From Vulcanimicrobiota bacterium (lineage in GTDB: Bacteria; Vulcanimicrobiota; Xenobia; Xenobiales; JADMJV01): a stretch of DNA of 64,000 nucleotides. How positions within the stretch are numbered: position 1 is the stretch's first letter; each line of letters begins with the position of its first letter. Shown here in pieces: positions 1 through 9,407 of the stretch. The stretch covers positions 1-64,000 of the forward strand of contig JAFKGI010000016.1 in assembly GCA_017307785.1 (NCBI GenBank), in the 5' to 3' direction. Under the pieces are notes generated by a model. That model saw nothing but the letters and a program-made list of their open reading frames with translations. It did not search any database and was not told the origin of the DNA. The position numbers and the translations under genes were made by a program.

Positions 1-884
1 AGGTAGCTTTTTTATGGCTGGGCTGAGCGGTAGGCTGGACTCAACCTCTGAAAAATACACAAGCCCAGAGCTGAGCCTTGCCGCGCAGGCCGTCTCCACG
101 TCCCCAAAATCTCCCGGGTCCCCATTCCGGACGCGGCTCGAGACGCGGGTCTGGTCCGAAGGGGGAGATGGGAAGCAGGGAAAGCGGGAGAGAGCTTAGT
201 TCTAAATTCAGACAAGAGCGGCGCGGCGCGGGTTTGGGTCAGAAGGGGGACAAAGGGGATTGGGGGATTTTGGAGACAGCGGGCCGCTGGCGATTGTTTT
301 CAGTGCCTTCGGCCGACATTTCCTTAGGCAGCTTTTTATGGTTGGGCCGAGCGGTAGGCTGGACTCAACCATAAAAATAAACAAGCTAAAGTTGGCCTTG
401 CCGCGCCAGCCGGCGGGGATTGCTCTCAGCGCCTCGGTCGACATCGCCTTAGGTAGCTTTTTGGGGCTGGGCTGAGCGGTACGCTGGACTCAACCTCTGA
501 AAAATACACAAGCCCGGAGTTGAGCCTTGCCGCGCAGGCCGTCTCCACATCCCCAAAATCTCCCGGGTCCCCATTCCGGACGCGGCTCGAGACGCGGGTC
601 TGGTCCGAAGGGGAGATGGGAAGCGGGGAAAGCGGGAGAGAGCTCAGTTCTAAATTCAGACAAGAGCGGTGCGGCGCGGCTCTTCGCTCGAAAAAGGGGA
701 CAGGGGGGATTTGGGGATTTTTGGAGACAGCGGGCCCGTGGGCGATTGTTTCGGGTGCCTCGGCCACCATTTCCTTAGGTAGCTTTTTATGGTTGGGCTG
801 ATCAGTACGCTGGACTCAACCTAAAAAAAGACACAAGCTAAAGTTGGCCTTGCCGCGGTAGCCGTCTCCAGGTCCCCAAAGTCT
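1..884. repeat. Long nested tandem repeat array (about 450-bp period)
   Basis: A block beginning AGGTAGCTTTTT and running into GGACTCAACC starts at 1, 326, 451 and 777. The spacings are 325, 125 and 326 bp, so a long unit and a short unit alternate and the whole pattern is a roughly 450-bp duplication. The two long units (1-325 and 451-776) are nearly identical, including an internal CCGGGTCCCCATTCCGGACG segment. No credible gene is present: open frames in this stretch are short, overlap in several frames and lack ribosome sites. The array lies beyond the 3' end of rho and runs off the left edge of the window. Confidence 0.85.
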
Positions 885-1092
885 CCCGGGTCCCCCTTCC
901 GGACGCGGGCTCGCGCCAGGCACGGGCTCTCTCCGTCTTCCCGATTTCCCACCTTACCCTTCGGACGAAGGCACCCGCAGAACACGCAGGCCCCGGGTCC
1001 CCTTCCGGACGCGGGCTCGCTGCCAGGTCCGGGCTCTCTCCGTCTTCCCGATTTCCCACCTTACCCTTCGGACGAAAGCACCCGCAGAAAGC
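885..1092. repeat. Two 107-bp direct repeats continuing the array
   Basis: Copies start at the CCCGGG at 885 and 992. They share the CCGGACGCGGGCTCG block and a segment reading GGGCTCTCTCCGTCTTCCCG, and differ at few positions. The first part matches the long unit of the preceding array in direct orientation. The second part (924-966 and 1031-1073) resembles the reverse complement of 154-195 and 603-643, so these copies look like rearranged versions of the upstream unit. Confidence 0.75.
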
Positions 1093-1094
1093 AA

Positions 1095-1122
1095 AAAAGC
1101 CCCGGCCGAAGCCAGGGCTTTT
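1095..1122 (-). terminator. Rho-independent-type terminator of rho, UUCG loop
   Basis: On the minus strand the sequence folds as AAAAGCCCTGGC, loop TTCG, then GCCGGGGCTTTTTT. This gives an 11-12 bp stem with one mismatch, a stable UUCG tetraloop and a T tract. It begins 18 bases after the rho stop codon, so it most likely ends the rho transcript. Confidence 0.85.
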
Positions 1123-1139
1123 CTTTGCCTCGAACCGGG

Positions 1140-2807
1140 TTAGCGGCTGGAGGCTACGTAGGTTCCTTCTTTGCCGAGCGAGTCCAGGAATTCCTGATTG
1201 GTCTTGGAGCGGCGCATGCGCTCCAGGACGGCTTCGGTGGGATCCTGGCCGTCGCCCAGGAGGTCGAGGGCGCGGCGCATGAGCCACACTTTCCGCAGCT
1301 CTTCCTCGGAGAGCAGCAGCTCTTCGTGGCGAGTGCCCGACTTCTTGATGTCGATGGCGGGGAAGATACGGCGCTCGGCCAGTCGGCGCGACAGGTCGAG
1401 TTCCATGTTGCCGGTGCCCTTGAACTCCTCGAAGATGACTTCGTCCATCTTGGAGCCGGTGTCCATCAGCGCGGTGGCGATGATGGTCAACGAACCGCCG
1501 TTCTCGATGTTGCGGGCGGCGCCGAAGAAGCGCTTGGGCATACGCAGAGCGGCCGTGTCCAGACCACCGGTGAGGGTGCGTCCGGAGGGCGGGGTGATCT
1601 GGTTGTAGGCGCGACCCATACGGGTCAGCGAGTCCAACAGGATCACCACGTCTTTGCCCATCTCCACCATGCGCATGGCCTTGGCCAGCACCAGTTCGGA
1701 GACGTGAGCATGCTGCTCGGGCGGTTCGTCGAAGGTCGAGGAAATCACCTCGCCCTGGATGGAGCGCTCCATATCGGTGACTTCTTCCGGACGCTCGTCG
1801 ATCAACAGCGCCATCATCACCACTTCCGGGTAATTCTGGGCGATACCGTTGGCGATCTGCTTGAGAAGAATGGTCTTACCGGCTTTGGGCGGGGCGACCA
1901 ACAGGCCGCGCTGACCTTTCCCGATGGGGCAGAACAGGTCGATGATGCGCTTGGAGAAGTCCTTATCGGCACCCTCCATGGTGTAGCGCTCATTGGGGAA
2001 GATGGGCGTCAGCTGCTCGAAGTGCGGGCGACGGCGGGCCGTATCCGGGTCCATGCCGTTGACCGAGGCCACCTGAAGCAGGCCGTAGTATTTCTCGCCC
2101 GGCTTGGGAGGACGAACCTGACCCAAGACCATGTCGCCCATGCGCAGGCCGAAGCGACGAACCTGAGACATCGAGACGTAGATATCGGCCGGACCCGGCA
2201 GATAGGAACGTCCGCGCAGGAAGCCGTAGCCCTCGGGCAACACTTCCAGGATGCCGGAGGCGTACAGCAGGCCCAGCGGGTCTTCCTGAGGGCGCTGGAA
2301 ACCGTCTTCGCGGTCGCGGTCCCGATAACGGTCCCGGCGGCCACCGTGCTGACGCTCGGAGCGCTCTTCGCCCTCTTCGCCTTCCTCGTCGGACCCAGCG
2401 GCGGCTTCTTCCTCGCCACCCTCCTGGGCTTGTTCGTCGCGATAGCGATCGCGACGTCCACGGCGCTGGCGTCCGCGGCGTCCGCCACGAGACTCTTCTT
2501 CACCGCGAGATTCTTCTTCGGCCGGAGGGGCTTCTTCTTCCTCGGCCACGGGCTCGGGAGCTTCTTCTTCCACGGGCTCGGGTTCATTGCGTCGTCCGCG
2601 ACGCGAGCGTCCGCGGGAAGGTGCCGGGGCCTCAACGACCTCGGGCTCCGGCTCGGGCGCTGAGGGTGCGCCGCCCAGTTCGAGAAGGCGAGAGATAATC
2701 TCGTCTTTCTTCAGCTTCTGGTAGCCGGTCAGGCCACGTTCGCGAGCTACTTCAAACAGCTCGACGCGGGACATACGCCGCAGCTCGGCAGCGTGATCAT
2801 CAGACAT
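1140..2807 (-). CDS. rho: Transcription termination factor Rho
   Basis: Hexameric RNA-dependent ATPase that ends transcription; 555 residues against about 420 in the classical enzyme. Residues 1-45 form the SAP-like Rho N-domain. About 110 residues rich in Glu, Arg and Ala follow, a low-complexity insert of the kind seen in several phyla. Next come the cold-shock-like RNA-binding domain (EGYGFLRG) and the RecA-type motor with P-loop APPKAGKT, Walker [11 protein letters not shown] and the [10 protein letters not shown] loop. An AAGGAG sequence eight bases before the ATG supports the start. The 49-base gap to the upstream permease gene suggests co-transcription with it or a promoter in the gap. 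A strong hairpin terminator follows. Confidence 0.97.
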   Translation of the reverse strand: MSDDHAAELRRMSRVELFEVARERGLTGYQKLKKDEIISRLLELGGAPSAPEPEPEVVEAPAPSRGRSRRGRRNEPEPVEEEAPEPVAEEEEAPPAEEESRGEEESRGGRRGRQRRGRRDRYRDEQAQEGGEEEAAAGSDEEGEEGEERSERQHGGRRDRYRDRDREDGFQRPQEDPLGLLYASGILEVLPEGYGFLRGRSYLPGPADIYVSMSQVRRFGLRMGDMVLGQVRPPKPGEKYYGLLQVASVNGMDPDTARRRPHFEQLTPIFPNERYTMEGADKDFSKRIIDLFCPIGKGQRGLLVAPPKAGKTILLKQIANGIAQNYPEVVMMALLIDERPEEVTDMERSIQGEVISSTFDEPPEQHAHVSELVLAKAMRMVEMGKDVVILLDSLTRMGRAYNQITPPSGRTLTGGLDTAALRMPKRFFGAARNIENGGSLTIIATALMDTGSKMDEVIFEEFKGTGNMELDLSRRLAERRIFPAIDIKKSGTRHEELLLSEEELRKVWLMRRALDLLGDGQDPTEAVLERMRRSKTNQEFLDSLGKEGTYVASSR

Positions 2808-2833
2808 TCAGGTTACTCCTTGGGTAAAGTGGG

Positions 2834-2852
2834 GGGTCCAGGGGTTGGACCC
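2834..2852 (-). other. Hairpin between the ABC permease gene and rho
   Basis: A perfect 7-bp inverted repeat (GGGTCCA and TGGACCC) encloses a five-base loop. On the minus strand it lies just after the permease stop and before the rho ribosome site, with no long T tract after it. It may attenuate read-through into rho or shape the rho leader. Function is unproven. Confidence 0.4.
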
Positions 2853-2856
2853 GGAG

Positions 2857-3885
2857 TTAACGGAGACGGCTCAGGAGGCGACTCCCGACCAGAGTCAGGA
2901 TGGCTCCTAGAGCCAGAAGCGCTCCGAAATGAACGACCAGGGTGGCCGCTGATTCCTGAGCGAGCACAGTTCGTTGCAAACCATCGTAGAGAGGATAAGC
3001 TGGAGAGAACTTGGCCCAACGACCGAGAGTTTGACTCGTTTCCGAAAGGGCTACGGGAACAAACAAGCCGAAAAACGCCAACCCAGTCCAGGAACTGGCT
3101 GCGGTGGGGCCTTTGGCCAGCAGGCCAATGACTCCTCCTAAAGCAGCAAACACGAAACTTGCCGCCAGTGTCAACCCGAGGGCGCTCCCGAATGAGGAAA
3201 GCGTAGTTCCTCGTAGAGCGACCACCGACATCGCCGCCAAAGTGCCGAGGGCACTGCTGACAACGAGTTTTCCAGCCCACATTTCGGTGGAACCGGCCGG
3301 CGAGAGCAGCATTTGCTGCAGAGTGCCGGCCTCCTTCTCCTCCACCAGATTCTGGGCCGCGATCACCATCGCCGAAAGGGCCGCCATCACCACCAGGGGC
3401 AGGAACATCATGTCGTTCGAACCGTTGTGCTCGGTCTGCGCCTCGATTCTTGCCGGCAGTTTCTGTCCCGACTGGCGATTGACCGCGTCGCGCAAGAGCA
3501 TCCGCGCCAGCGTTACCTGAGTCGGCCGACTCTTGCCTTCCCAGACCAGCACGGTCGGGCGGCCACCGTTCAAAAGTTGGTCGTCGTATTCGTCTCCGAC
3601 TTCGACCAACAACACTGCGCCCCCGGGGCGCAACTGCGCCAGGCCTTCGGCTCGACTGGAGTAGCGGGAGATCACAATCTCCTCGTAGTTGCGCATGGCC
3701 TGCACCAGGCCTGAATCTTCAGGTGCAACCACAGCCACGGAGACGTGGGCCAGATCGCCCTTTTTCTCGGTCTGGCGCATGACCCCGGCCAAAAGCAGCG
3801 GCGAGATCAGGATGAGCAGGGCGACCTGGCTGCGCGCGGCGTCGAGCAGGTCTTTCCAGACCAGCCACTTCAGCCTGCGCAGCAT
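2857..3885 (-). CDS. ABC-2 type transporter permease
   Basis: Membrane subunit of an ABC exporter of the ABC-2/NatB class, 342 residues. A first membrane helix (about residues 18-36) is followed by an extracytoplasmic stretch and then about five helices in the C-terminal half. The signature EEKEAGTLQQMLLSP, typical of ABC-2 permeases, lies just after the second helix. The ATG directly follows the stop of the upstream SPOR-like gene (TAAATG), so translation is probably coupled. The ATPase partner is almost certainly the gene at 4474-5280. The substrate cannot be told; Na+, drug or polysaccharide-type substrates are all known for this class. Confidence 0.88.
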   Translation of the reverse strand: MLRRLKWLVWKDLLDAARSQVALLILISPLLLAGVMRQTEKKGDLAHVSVAVVAPEDSGLVQAMRNYEEIVISRYSSRAEGLAQLRPGGAVLLVEVGDEYDDQLLNGGRPTVLVWEGKSRPTQVTLARMLLRDAVNRQSGQKLPARIEAQTEHNGSNDMMFLPLVVMAALSAMVIAAQNLVEEKEAGTLQQMLLSPAGSTEMWAGKLVVSSALGTLAAMSVVALRGTTLSSFGSALGLTLAASFVFAALGGVIGLLAKGPTAASSWTGLAFFGLFVPVALSETSQTLGRWAKFSPAYPLYDGLQRTVLAQESAATLVVHFGALLALGAILTLVGSRLLSRLR

Positions 3886-4470
3886 TTAGGGAGCGGGAGT
3901 AGCGGAAGGGCCCGACTCGATGGACTCGACAACGATCTGGTTCTCGTCCACATTCAGCTTCTTGAGAGCGTCCTCGACCTGGCTGACCTTATCTTCTTCC
4001 ACCGAAGCCACACGCACCATCTGAACCTTGCTGGTCTTGGTCACGATGTTGTCGACGACCTGGAAGGTGAAGCCCTTCTTGCCCGCGCCGGCGACAGCTT
4101 TGCCCGCTTCGGCCTTATTCTTATAGACACCGCCCAGGCGGATGTCGTCGCCCACGATTTTGACGGGCAGCAGGCCCTTCATACCAGCGAAGATTCCCTT
4201 GCGCACATCCGGGTCATTGACCCGGTTGACGACGATGAAGCCTTCCTGGACGTCGTGCTTCCAGGCCTGGTTGGCGCGAATTTCGGGCTTCAAACTCAGA
4301 GCCTCGAGAGCTTTGCTGACCTTCTTGGGCTGGTCTTTCTTATCGCAGTAGACCATCAACAACTTCTTCTCGGCCGGAGGCGGCGGGGGCGGGGTCATTT
4401 TAACCCAGGCCAGCAGGGCTCCGTTGGTAACCCAGAGGACAGCAACAACAATCAGCAGCAGACGACGCAT
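3886..4470 (-). CDS. Single-pass membrane protein with SPOR-like domain
   Basis: 194 residues. One N-terminal membrane helix (about 3-23), a proline stretch, then a soluble region. The segment IRLGGVYKNKAEAGKAVAGA and a second similar half resemble SPOR repeats, which in known proteins bind denuded peptidoglycan at the septum. The match is by pattern only. The gene lies between an ABC ATPase (3-base gap) and an ABC permease (zero gap), so it probably belongs to that exporter as an accessory factor. A Pro/Ala tail ends the protein. It could instead be an unrelated alpha/beta domain. Confidence 0.6.
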   Translation of the reverse strand: MRRLLLIVVAVLWVTNGALLAWVKMTPPPPPPAEKKLLMVYCDKKDQPKKVSKALEALSLKPEIRANQAWKHDVQEGFIVVNRVNDPDVRKGIFAGMKGLLPVKIVGDDIRLGGVYKNKAEAGKAVAGAGKKGFTFQVVDNIVTKTSKVQMVRVASVEEDKVSQVEDALKKLNVDENQIVVESIESGPSATPAP

Positions 4471-4473
4471 TGT

Positions 4474-5280
4474 TTATTCTTCGCACGCCCCATAGAGACT
4501 CCTGCCCGCCAACACCCGGTAAACCCCTTCCAGACTGGGTTGCTGAGCCAGATCTCCCAACTCCTGGCCGAGATATTGACGACACAAATCGGCGGGCGTT
4601 CCCTCCGCCAGCAGCCGACCCTGATGCAGAATGCCCACCCGGTCGGCCAACTCCTGAGCCTCCCGCATGTCGTGAGTGGAGAGCAGTATGGCGCCGGGAA
4701 ATTGGCGAACCAACCGATAGATCTCTTCACGACCGAGAACGTCCAGGCCATTGGTGGGTTCATCCAGCAGCAGCAACTCGGCCTTGACCAGCAAGGCGCG
4801 GGCCCAGGCCAGGCGCTGCTGTTGACCCCGCGAAAGCTGAGAGCCGTAGCGTTTTTCCAGGCCCTTCAGACCGACCGAATGAAGCAAATCCGCAAAATCG
4901 GCGCTGACTCCGTAAAGACCACCGTAAAAGCGGAGCGTTTCCAGAACGGTCAAGCGCGGATGCAGGGCGGGCTGGTCGGTAATCCAGGCCAGGCGTGCGC
5001 GCCAGGAGGAGCCCTCACAAGGGTCGGAGCCGAAGACCCGCACCGTGCCCTGCCGAGGTCGCAGGCTGCCCCGAATCAGTTTCTGCAGCGTGCTTTTGCC
5101 GGCACCGTTGGCGCCCAGTAGAGCGAAGACCTGACCTGCCTCCAGACGCAGGGAAACATCGACTAAGACATCTTGGGAGGCGTAGGCGAAGGAGACCTGA
5201 CTGAGCTCAACCAGCCTACATGTAGCCCCAGTTTTCTTCCAATTTGCGCTGCGTTTCGCCGTTGAGCACCAGCGCGTCAT
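4474..5280 (-). CDS. ABC transporter ATP-binding protein (NatA-like)
   Basis: ATPase partner of the downstream ABC-2 permease. Walker A is LLGANGAGKST, the signature is LSRGQQQRL, Walker B is LLLLDEPTNGLD and the switch histidine is in STHD. The only conventional start in frame is the ATG at 5280, which adds 22 atypical residues and overlaps the zinc-ribbon gene by 65 bases. Family N-termini match better from the CTG at 5214 (then VELSQVSFAY), two bases past the upstream stop, so a CTG start is a real possibility. Function as an exporter motor is secure; the substrate is unknown. Confidence 0.88.
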   Translation of the reverse strand: MTRWCSTAKRSANWKKTGATCRLVELSQVSFAYASQDVLVDVSLRLEAGQVFALLGANGAGKSTLQKLIRGSLRPRQGTVRVFGSDPCEGSSWRARLAWITDQPALHPRLTVLETLRFYGGLYGVSADFADLLHSVGLKGLEKRYGSQLSRGQQQRLAWARALLVKAELLLLDEPTNGLDVLGREEIYRLVRQFPGAILLSTHDMREAQELADRVGILHQGRLLAEGTPADLCRQYLGQELGDLAQQPSLEGVYRVLAGRSLYGACEE

Positions 5281-5725
5281 TCAGCTTTTCAGCGCCGCGC
5301 AAGAACAGTTTGACGGCGGCCTGAGCCAGCACCAGGTCGCTGGTCTCGATGGCCTGCCACATCTGGTTCAAGGAAGTCTCGTAGTCTTCCACTCCGGAGA
5401 ACGTGGCTTCCACTTCTTCGGTAAATTCTTCGTAATAGTTCCAGCCCGGACCGTGCGACTGATGAATGGAGTCGACCAGACCCGTGATTCGTCCCATGAT
5501 GTCTTCATAAAAACCCTGGAACCAGTCTTGAAAATCAATCCAGCTCTGCTCGCCGGTCTTGAGCTTCATGACCGCCGTGCGCAGACGCTCGTATTTCACC
5601 GTCTGCCGACTCTGACCGGCCGAATGGGCGGCCCGGGGATCAAGCTTGGGGAGACGAGCACCACACTTCTCACAGTGGTTGAAGTCGGGACTGTTACTGT
5701 GCCCACAGATATGACAAATGATCAC
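5216..5725 (-). CDS. Zinc-ribbon protein of unknown function
   Basis: 169 residues from a GTG with AGGAG nine bases upstream. The N-terminus carries a zinc ribbon with two CxxC pairs (CHICG and CEKCG, residues 4-21), followed by a helical, acidic region with many aromatic residues and no recognised domain. No membrane segment is visible. It lies between the LolD-like ATPase (78-base gap) and the ABC-2 ATPase (overlap) on the same strand, so it may regulate or assemble one of these transporters. The function is not known. Confidence 0.7.
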   Translation of the reverse strand: MIICHICGHSNSPDFNHCEKCGARLPKLDPRAAHSAGQSRQTVKYERLRTAVMKLKTGEQSWIDFQDWFQGFYEDIMGRITGLVDSIHQSHGPGWNYYEEFTEEVEATFSGVEDYETSLNQMWQAIETSDLVLAQAAVKLFLRGAEKLNDALVLNGETQRKLEENWGYM

Positions 5726-5803
5726 TGGTGGTTACTCCTCGCGGAAGGGTTCTTCATCCTCGTAGCCAGCCCTTCCATCAAGACCCTTGAATGCACCTGC
5801 TTT

Positions 5804-6469
5804 TCAGCCATGCAATGTGCCACTTTCTAGCCGATAAACCTTCTGGGCGTAAGCAGCCACCTGCGGGTCGTGAGTGACCAGGATGGTCGTCACGCTACGG
5901 CTACGATTGACCTCGCGAATTACTTCCATCACCTGCAGGGTGGACTGCCCATCCAGACTCCCGGTGGGTTCATCGGCCAGCAGCAAGCCGGGCAGATTGG
6001 CCAGGGCCCGAGCCACCGCCACCTTCTGCTGCTGCCCACCCGACAACGTGCCAATTCGCTGATCGGCCTGCTTCTGCAGGCCGATCATGGTCAGCAAACC
6101 CTGCACCCGCGCCATGCGTTCCCCTCGACGCACGCCGGCCAGCTGCATGGGCAGCGAAACGTTCTCCAGAACCGTCAGTCCCGGCAGCAGCTGGTAGTTC
6201 TGAAAGACGAAGCCGATGTGCTGCAGGCGAATCCTTTCGCGCACCGACTCGGGTGCCCGGGAGACGTCGCGCTGATCGAAAAAAATCTGTCCGAAGGTGG
6301 GAAGGTCCAGGCACCCCAGAAGATTCAGCAGACTGCTTTTACCTGAACCTGACGGCCCGGTAATGGCCACAAAGTCGCCGCTCTCGATGGTCATGGAAAG
6401 ATCGTCGAGCACCTTGGTAGGGCGGGTCTTTCCGTAAATCTTGTGCACACCGGTCAAGGAGATGCGCAT
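5804..6469 (-). CDS. ABC ATPase of the LolD/MacB family
   Basis: 221 residues, the normal length for LolD/MacB-type ATPases that power FtsX-like permeases. Visible motifs are Walker A GPSGSGKSS, Q-loop VFQNYQLLP, signature LSGGQQQKVAVARAL, Walker B LLLADEPTGSLD and switch VTHD. The ATG shares one base with the stop of the upstream permease (TAATG), so the two subunits are coupled. Such pairs act by mechanotransmission across the membrane in lipoprotein sorting, efflux or cell-wall hydrolase control; which applies here cannot be told. Confidence 0.92.
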   Translation of the reverse strand: MRISLTGVHKIYGKTRPTKVLDDLSMTIESGDFVAITGPSGSGKSSLLNLLGCLDLPTFGQIFFDQRDVSRAPESVRERIRLQHIGFVFQNYQLLPGLTVLENVSLPMQLAGVRRGERMARVQGLLTMIGLQKQADQRIGTLSGGQQQKVAVARALANLPGLLLADEPTGSLDGQSTLQVMEVIREVNRSRSVTTILVTHDPQVAAYAQKVYRLESGTLHG

Positions 6470-7596
6470 TATTCCGTCCTCAGTCCGTCCATGATCTGTT
6501 GGCGCCAGATCAAGACCAGCGGAATCAGCGCGCCCGCCGCCCCCACCAGCATCGACAAGAGCATGCCCTGCAGCAACAGGAACGGTGTAATTTGGGCCAG
6601 CGGGAACGGCAACTGGAGCAGAACCACCACCGCCTCATCGAGCACGCCGGAAACCAGCACCCCGAACAGACAGCCCAGAGCCCCGCCCATTCCGCTCAAC
6701 ATCAAAGACTCCCAGAGCAACATCATCCCCACCGTGGCGCGCGAGGCGCCGATGGCTCGAAGCACGGCAAACTCCCGCAGTCGCTCGTAGGTCGACATCA
6801 GCATCGTGTTCATCGAGGCGGTGATGGCGATCAGCACTCCGATGGAGGCGATGGAGGCCTGAAGCAACCAGGCGTAGCGAACGAAGACGTTGCTGCTGGC
6901 CAGATATTCTCGACGAGTCAGCACCTTCAGGCCGGGAAACTGAGTGCGCAGAGCCTCCGCGTCCCCCGTGGCCAGATTGTTGTCGTTCAGCCGCAGCCAG
7001 ATTTCCTGGAATCCGTTATTCTGAACCGGAGGCTTGACGAAAGCGAAAAAGTCTTGAAATCCTCCCCCACGCACGATTCCGACCACGCTCAGCTTCTGTT
7101 GCCCGTGCTGGACGGCGTCGGCCGGACCGCTGCCGAACTCCTGACGAGCCAGGCCCTGGCCCAGGATGACCTGGCCCTCCCCCAGATCTTCGGGCAGGCC
7201 CCCGAGGTTGGGAAAGAAGACCGCAATGGAAGCGCGCTCCAGGTAGATCACCGGAAGAATCGCGTGGCGACCCTTCCAGGAATCCCGGTTGACGCCGACG
7301 GCCTCGACGACGTTCCGATTCTCTTTGATCTTGCTCAAGATCTCGCCGCTGACGGTATCCTGACTGAAGCCGATCGTTCCGATAGGACCGGATGGCAACG
7401 CCAACGCTTGTTCAGGCATCACGTAGATATCCACAGCCCGGCTATCCAGCTCCATCTCGATGCGCTTACTCAACCCCTCGGCCAGCGAGACGAGCGCCAC
7501 GAATGACCCGATGGCCAGCAACACGCCAATCAAGGTGAGCAAGGAACGCTCGCGATTGCGAATGACGTTGCGCAGGGCCAGGCTAAACGTCAGCAA
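6469..7596 (-). CDS. FtsX-like/MacB-type ABC permease
   Basis: 375 residues. Layout is helix 1 (about 20-42), a large extracytoplasmic MacB-PCD-like domain (45-255) and three C-terminal helices with the FtsX signature around YERLREFAVLRAIGAS. The start is a TTG inside the 3' end of polX (14-base overlap), and the gene ends in the ATG of its ATPase. It probably forms the transporter together with that ATPase. No third periplasmic adaptor gene is adjacent, which leaves the substrate open. Confidence 0.9.
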   Translation of the reverse strand: MLTFSLALRNVIRNRERSLLTLIGVLLAIGSFVALVSLAEGLSKRIEMELDSRAVDIYVMPEQALALPSGPIGTIGFSQDTVSGEILSKIKENRNVVEAVGVNRDSWKGRHAILPVIYLERASIAVFFPNLGGLPEDLGEGQVILGQGLARQEFGSGPADAVQHGQQKLSVVGIVRGGGFQDFFAFVKPPVQNNGFQEIWLRLNDNNLATGDAEALRTQFPGLKVLTRREYLASSNVFVRYAWLLQASIASIGVLIAITASMNTMLMSTYERLREFAVLRAIGASRATVGMMLLWESLMLSGMGGALGCLFGVLVSGVLDEAVVVLLQLPFPLAQITPFLLLQGMLLSMLVGAAGALIPLVLIWRQQIMDGLRTE

Positions 7597-9301
7597 GGTG
7601 CGGCCTTCGGGTGCGCAGTTGCTCCCAGCTCAGATGATTGAGCAGGGAAGTGGCCTCGATTCCGGCTCGGCGAGCCTGAAGCACTCCCAGGGGCAGGTAC
7701 TCAAATTCCGGCAGGGAGTGGGCGTCGGTGCCCAGAGAAATCATGCAGCCGCAGTCTCGGGCGCGACGGGCGGCCTTATCGTTCAGGTCCAGACGGCGCG
7801 GGGAGCAGTTGATCTCGAGGGCAACTCCGTGCTCTCGGGCGACTTGATACACCTTCTCCCAGTCGGCCTGGTAGCCCACTCGCCGATTGATCTTGCGCCC
7901 GGTGGGATGCGCCAGCACGTCGACATGGGGGCGGGAGATGCCTCGACAAATCCGTTCCGTCATGGCTTCAGGCGACATGGAGAACTGGCTGTGAACGGCC
8001 ACCACCACAAAGTCGAGTCGGGCCAGAATCTCCTCGGGGAAGTCCAGTGAACCATCACCCAGGATGTCCACTTCGCTGCCCCAAAGCAAGCGAAAATCGT
8101 TCTGAAAGCCACGGTTCAAACGGGCGATCTCCTCGCCCTGAGCCAGCAGCCGGTCGATCGAGAGGCCGTTGGCCACCACCATCGACCTGGAGTGATCGGT
8201 AATGGCCAGGTACTGGTAGCCGCGTCGCTGGGCTTCCTCGGCCAACTGCTCCAGAGTATCGGTTCCATCCGACCAGAGCGAATGAGTATGCAGATTGCCG
8301 CGCAACTGCGAGAGCTCCAGCCGCTGCGGCTGCTTCTCCCACTCCAGCTCCGCTCCACTCTCGCGCAACTCGGGCGCGATCCAGGGCAGGCCCAATTTGG
8401 CGTAGATCTCTTCCTCGGTCTCACTGGCGATGCACTGGCCCAGGGCATCAAACAAGCCGTACTCGTTCAACTCGCAACTCATACGCTTGGCGCGTCCGCG
8501 CAAAGCCACGTTGTGGTCCAGAGAGCCGGTGAAATACTGCATGGCGGCCCCGAACGATTCGGCAGGAACACAGCGCAGGTCGACCTGGAAGGTGCCCTCC
8601 CAGCGAATGCTGGTCTTGGTGGGACCACTTCCGATCACTTCCCCCAGACCGGAGAAGAACTTCATCACTTCCTCGGCCGACGAGGTAATGACCAGCAGGT
8701 CTAAATCACCGACCGTCTCTTTGCCGCGTCGCAAGGAACCGGCCGCCTCGGCCCGTTCCACCATCGGCAGGGCGCGCAGGCGGCCCAGCAGGTCTTCGGC
8801 CAGTTGCGAGACTCGACCGAGCAACCAGCGCTGTTCACCCTGACGCAAAAGCGCGATGCCCTCCAGGAGTTTGTCCACGGTCTTCTTGCCGAAACCCTTG
8901 ATGTCGGTGACCAGACCCTCGCGCAACGCCTTTTCCAGGGCATCGACACTACCGATGGCCAGCTCTTTGTAGAGCAAGGCGGCTTTTTTGGCACCCAGAC
9001 CGGGCACGTCCATGAGATGCAAAATCTCGGGAGGAAAGGACGACTTGAGCTCCTGGTGCAGCTCCACCTCGCCCGTGTCCACGAACTGGCTCACCTTCTC
9101 CACCAGCGCCTTGCCAAAGCCGGGCATGGAGGCCAACGCTCCGCTGCGATACAGCTCGGTGACCGATCGCTCCAGGCCTTCCAGCCCCCGAGCCGCCTTC
9201 TGATAGGCCTTGACCTTGAAGATATTCTCGCCCTGCAACTCAAGAAAATCGGCGATTTCCTCAAAAATCCGCGTCAGTTGCTGGTTGTCTTCAAAGGCCA
9301 T
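7583..9301 (-). CDS. polX: DNA polymerase/3'-5' exonuclease PolX
   Basis: Bacterial family X polymerase fused to a PHP exonuclease, 572 residues, the usual length. N-terminal helix-hairpin-helix motifs (SMPGFGKALVEKV and DVPGLGAKKAALL) are followed by the nucleotidyl-transferase core with GSLRRGKETVGDLDLLV and VDLRCV supplying the metal aspartates. The C-terminal PHP domain has NLHTHSLWSDG, ITDHS and GTDAHS. The enzyme fills gaps in base-excision repair. It is the first gene of the minus-strand run, and the ATG lies opposite the divergent gene at 9408. Confidence 0.96.
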   Translation of the reverse strand: MAFEDNQQLTRIFEEIADFLELQGENIFKVKAYQKAARGLEGLERSVTELYRSGALASMPGFGKALVEKVSQFVDTGEVELHQELKSSFPPEILHLMDVPGLGAKKAALLYKELAIGSVDALEKALREGLVTDIKGFGKKTVDKLLEGIALLRQGEQRWLLGRVSQLAEDLLGRLRALPMVERAEAAGSLRRGKETVGDLDLLVITSSAEEVMKFFSGLGEVIGSGPTKTSIRWEGTFQVDLRCVPAESFGAAMQYFTGSLDHNVALRGRAKRMSCELNEYGLFDALGQCIASETEEEIYAKLGLPWIAPELRESGAELEWEKQPQRLELSQLRGNLHTHSLWSDGTDTLEQLAEEAQRRGYQYLAITDHSRSMVVANGLSIDRLLAQGEEIARLNRGFQNDFRLLWGSEVDILGDGSLDFPEEILARLDFVVVAVHSQFSMSPEAMTERICRGISRPHVDVLAHPTGRKINRRVGYQADWEKVYQVAREHGVALEINCSPRRLDLNDKAARRARDCGCMISLGTDAHSLPEFEYLPLGVLQARRAGIEATSLLNHLSWEQLRTRRPHLADV

Positions 9302-9407
9302 GGGCCACAGTTCCGAACTCCCCGGCCCCGCCCCTGCTGGGTCGAAGTTTTACAAGTCGGCCCGCCCGATTAACGGTCGAGTACGCCTGCTGCTGTATAC
9401 AGAACAG

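Noticed and set aside
1125..2663. A 512-codon plus-strand open frame across rho
   Set aside because: It is the antisense of rho; the minus-strand product carries all Rho motifs, and the plus frame has no ribosome site or family likeness.
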